Origin: [Eubacterium] eligens ATCC 27750
GTDB lineage: Bacteria > Bacillota > Clostridia > Lachnospirales > Lachnospiraceae
Direction: 5' to 3'
NCBI RefSeq assembly: GCF_000146185.1
Contig: NC_012778.1
Coordinates: 479,501-543,500 of the forward strand
DNA length: 64,000 nt
The notes under the pieces are model-generated. The model ran no database searches, was not told the origin of the DNA, and saw nothing but the letters and a program-made list of their open reading frames with translations. The position numbers were made by a program, and so were the translations under genes. Below are positions 62,283 through 64,000 of the stretch, one piece after another; the first letter of the stretch is position 1, and each line of letters starts with the position of its first letter.

Positions 62283-63471
62283 AATACTTTTCTTAAGTAA
62301 TGGTTCTATATGCTATGACTCAACAACTTACTTTATTGACTGTATAAGTGAAGAATTAAAAGCTATGGGCTGGGAAGTCATGCATATCAGATTAGATAAA
62401 GCCACACAGAAGGATAAGCTGTGTGTGCTGGCTGATGAGTATGACTCTCAGCCTTTTGATTATGTGTTTGATATTAATACAAAGCTGGACGCAGTATGTG
62501 ATGATTCAGGAAGATACTGCTTTGACAGACTTGGAAAAGCGGTATGGCATTATATTCTTGACCATCCGTTCTATCATCATGACAGTCTCAAAGTGCCTTT
62601 AAAGAACATGAATGTAATATGTCTTGATGAGATGCATAAAAAGTTTATTGATGAAACCTATCCTCATATTAACAGCTGTATTGTTCTTCCGCTTGCTGCA
62701 AAGCAGGCAGAGAGCGGTCTGAAGCCATATGATATGCGTGAGAATGACCTGATATTCACAGCGTCTTATACTGACCCTGATATGGTGTATTTTAAGGCAA
62801 AGAAGCAGGATAGTGAAAATGTTGTTTTTTTTAATACATTTACACAAATACTGTTTGATAATCCGGAGCTTACGCAGGAGGAAGCCATAAGGAAGATATA
62901 TCCGGGTATCAGCGGAACACAGACAGCAGAGAAGCTGCAGCAGAATTTCATGGCTGATGTTTATATTCAGGCGGCAATCAGGCAGGAGATTGTGGTTCAG
63001 CTTATAAGAAATCATGTGCCTGTGAAGCTATATGGACATAACTGGGATACTTTTCTTACGAAGGCAGAGGTTCTTATGAAAGAGGATTTGACATTCATTA
63101 AGGAGCATGTTGAGGACTGTGGCGAGGTGACATATGGCGAGCTTCCGGCTATATATAATAATGCAAGGCTTTCAATTAACCAGCTTCCATGGTTTAAGGC
63201 AGGAATACATGACAGGACGCCGCTTGCACTTATGAATGGCTGTGTGAGTATTACAGATGGAAGTACTTATATGCGCCGGGAGATTCCTATGGATTCAGGA
63301 GTTGAATATTATTCTCTTGATGAGCTGGATAATGTTGGAGAGAAGATTAAAAGCCTTGTGGCTGATGCGGCTTCTATGACGGATAAGGCGGCAAGAGGCG
63401 TTCAGTATGCAGAAGATATGTGGTCGTGGAAGCACTGGGCTGAGGAGTTTGAGGAGGCTGCCAAGGAATAA
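62272..63471 (+). CDS. Glycosyltransferase-like protein (CgeB/DUF3880-like), GTG start
   Basis: A protein of 399 residues with a GT-B-like layout: an N-terminal part resembling DUF3880 ('RILFLSNGSICYDSTTYFID') and a C-terminal part resembling group 1 glycosyltransferases of the CgeB kind ('YGELPAIYNNARLSINQLP', 'LMNGCVSITDGS'). The donor and acceptor are unknown. The start is GTG at 62272, ten bases after AAGGAG; a TTG at 62266 is possible. It overlaps pyrD by 11 bp, so it is coupled to the pyr operon. Confidence 0.7.
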   Translation: MSDRILFLSNGSICYDSTTYFIDCISEELKAMGWEVMHIRLDKATQKDKLCVLADEYDSQPFDYVFDINTKLDAVCDDSGRYCFDRLGKAVWHYILDHPFYHHDSLKVPLKNMNVICLDEMHKKFIDETYPHINSCIVLPLAAKQAESGLKPYDMRENDLIFTASYTDPDMVYFKAKKQDSENVVFFNTFTQILFDNPELTQEEAIRKIYPGISGTQTAEKLQQNFMADVYIQAAIRQEIVVQLIRNHVPVKLYGHNWDTFLTKAEVLMKEDLTFIKEHVEDCGEVTYGELPAIYNNARLSINQLPWFKAGIHDRTPLALMNGCVSITDGSTYMRREIPMDSGVEYYSLDELDNVGEKIKSLVADAASMTDKAARGVQYAEDMWSWKHWAEEFEEAAKE

Positions 63472-63841
63472 TGAGAAGTGCTGAGGCGTGGCGCTTGAGA
63501 CTGTTGGTGATCGCGGCGGTGGTGGCGCTTGAGTCTGCCGCAGAGATAACTATAATGTGGCGATCAGGCTGGCGCGTCCTATAAGATTGTTTTTTATAGA
63601 GGTTTTATAGGCTGTTTTCAGACAGAAAAAGTGTTTTCGGTGCGGAATTACCTATAAGGCTGGCACGAGGAAGCTTTTGATAGGTGGATTGAGAGATAAA
63701 ATGGCTGGTTTAGCCAATAATTTGCTGAAATTGTCCTATAAGAACTTGACTAATGCGACTATCTATAGGTATCACGTCAAATATGCATGTATTTAATCAT
63801 GCCACAGCCATTATGGAAACTAAAGACAGGGATAAATTCTA
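63472..63841. other. Gene-free stretch with short direct repeats
   Basis: No convincing gene lies here. A 15-bp near-repeat, TGGCGCTTGAGWCTG, occurs at 63489-63503 and 63523-63537 in a locally GC-rich patch. The octamer CCTATAAG and its complement-like TATAGG recur several times between 63570 and 63770. A 31-codon frame starting near 63701 lacks a good ribosome site. It may be a decayed region or hold an unrecognised element. Confidence 0.4.
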
Positions 63842-63885
63842 AAAAGACATGACAGTCATTGATAAAAATGATTGCCATGTCTTTT
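63842..63885. terminator. Bidirectional terminator
   Basis: AAAAGACATG (63842-63851) pairs with CATGTCTTTT (63876-63885), extended inward by CAGTCATT/AATGATTG after one mismatch. It most likely serves the minus-strand gene that ends at 63908. Confidence 0.85.
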
Positions 63886-63907
63886 CGATTATAATGAAAC
63901 AATATAG

Positions 63908-64000
63908 TTATAATGTTGCTGCGATATCTTCTGCAATCTGTTCAGGAGTAAGATGGTTGTCCTTTAATACTTCTGCGACATCGTATCTGTCGATAAATTC
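63908..64000 (-). CDS. C-terminal end of an unidentified protein (cut by the window edge)
   Basis: The last 30 codons and a TAA stop (complement of 63908-63910) of a minus-strand gene whose start lies beyond the window. The visible peptide, 'DRYDVAEVLKDNHLTPEQIAEDI' in part, is acidic and helical; it does not identify a family. A terminator lies just downstream at 63842-63885, which supports a genuine gene end. Confidence 0.6.
   Translation of the reverse strand, partial: EFIDRYDVAEVLKDNHLTPEQIAEDIAATL

Noticed and set aside
63701..63796. 31-codon frame in the final intergenic stretch
   Set aside because: No convincing ribosome site, no family resemblance, and it lies within the octamer-repeat region.

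Overview
The window looks like chromosome of a low-GC, Gram-positive member of the Lachnospiraceae (Clostridia), possibly close to [Lachnospira/Eubacterium] eligens. This rests on AT-rich coding sequence with AGA-dominated arginine codons, strong GGAGG ribosome sites, a HrcA/CIRCE-controlled groESL, the Bacillus/Clostridium gene order ispF-cysE-cysS-mrnC-rlmB-sigH, spore-coat cotJABC genes, DHODH type 1B (pyrK-pyrD), and kduD, a pectin-catabolism gene. The species is inference. No prophage, insertion sequence, CRISPR array or restriction island was found; this is mostly core genome. The unusual material lies between the genes.

Layout. 1-4.6 kb: phosphate uptake operon pstSCAB-phoU, with Pho-box-like repeats and an intrinsic terminator in front of pstS. 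4.7-9.0 kb: a small lipoprotein, then a thiazole/thiamine cluster thiS-thiG-thiH-thiE without thiF. It is preceded by a promoter, a structured leader, a terminator and a nested inverted-repeat element, and it is interrupted by five tandem 62-bp hairpin repeats. 9.1-15.6 kb: SGNH-like surface protein, HPr-like protein, ppk (with its own Pho-box-like repeats), pfkA, a small membrane protein and uppP. 15.6-23.9 kb: an SH3-like protein, trmO, the ispF-cysE-cysS-mrnC-rlmB-sigH string, tRNA-Thr(GGU), purA and deoC. 24-36 kb: assorted singletons (FliD-like protein, SEC-C protein, methyltransferase, hslO, shikimate kinase-like protein), glnS behind a predicted three-way-junction leader, a DUF2225 protein, an LTA synthase-like protein, a cold-shock protein and a P-type ATPase. 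36-43 kb: orphan NMT1-type binding lipoprotein, CZB-domain chemoreceptor, CBS pyrophosphatase, methionine aminopeptidase, cotJABC. 43-55 kb: transglutaminase-like lipoprotein, ogg, groESL, guaB, cheX-cheY, truA, argS, GT2, kduD. 56-63.5 kb: a GGDEF-EAL protein overlapping the pyrC-pyrF-pyrK-pyrD operon, then a glycosyltransferase-like gene. The last 0.5 kb is a gene-poor stretch and the 3' end of a minus-strand gene.

How the parts connect. Pst imports phosphate and Ppk stores it as polyphosphate; matching 11-bp-period TTTACA repeats suggest one PhoP-type regulon. TrmO and its expected substrate, tRNA-Thr(GGU), lie about 5 kb apart. ThiS/G/H make the thiazole moiety and ThiE couples it; an orphan NMT1/THI5-type lipoprotein could supply a pyrimidine precursor, but this is speculative. 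MCP, CheX and CheY point to chemotaxis.

The strongest candidates for something undescribed are the thiS upstream and intergenic architecture (5.2-6.2 kb) and the perfectly stacked three-way-junction leader of glnS (27.91-27.97 kb). Next are two genes whose ribosome-binding sites are enclosed or masked by long perfect hairpins (4.65 kb and 41.5 kb).
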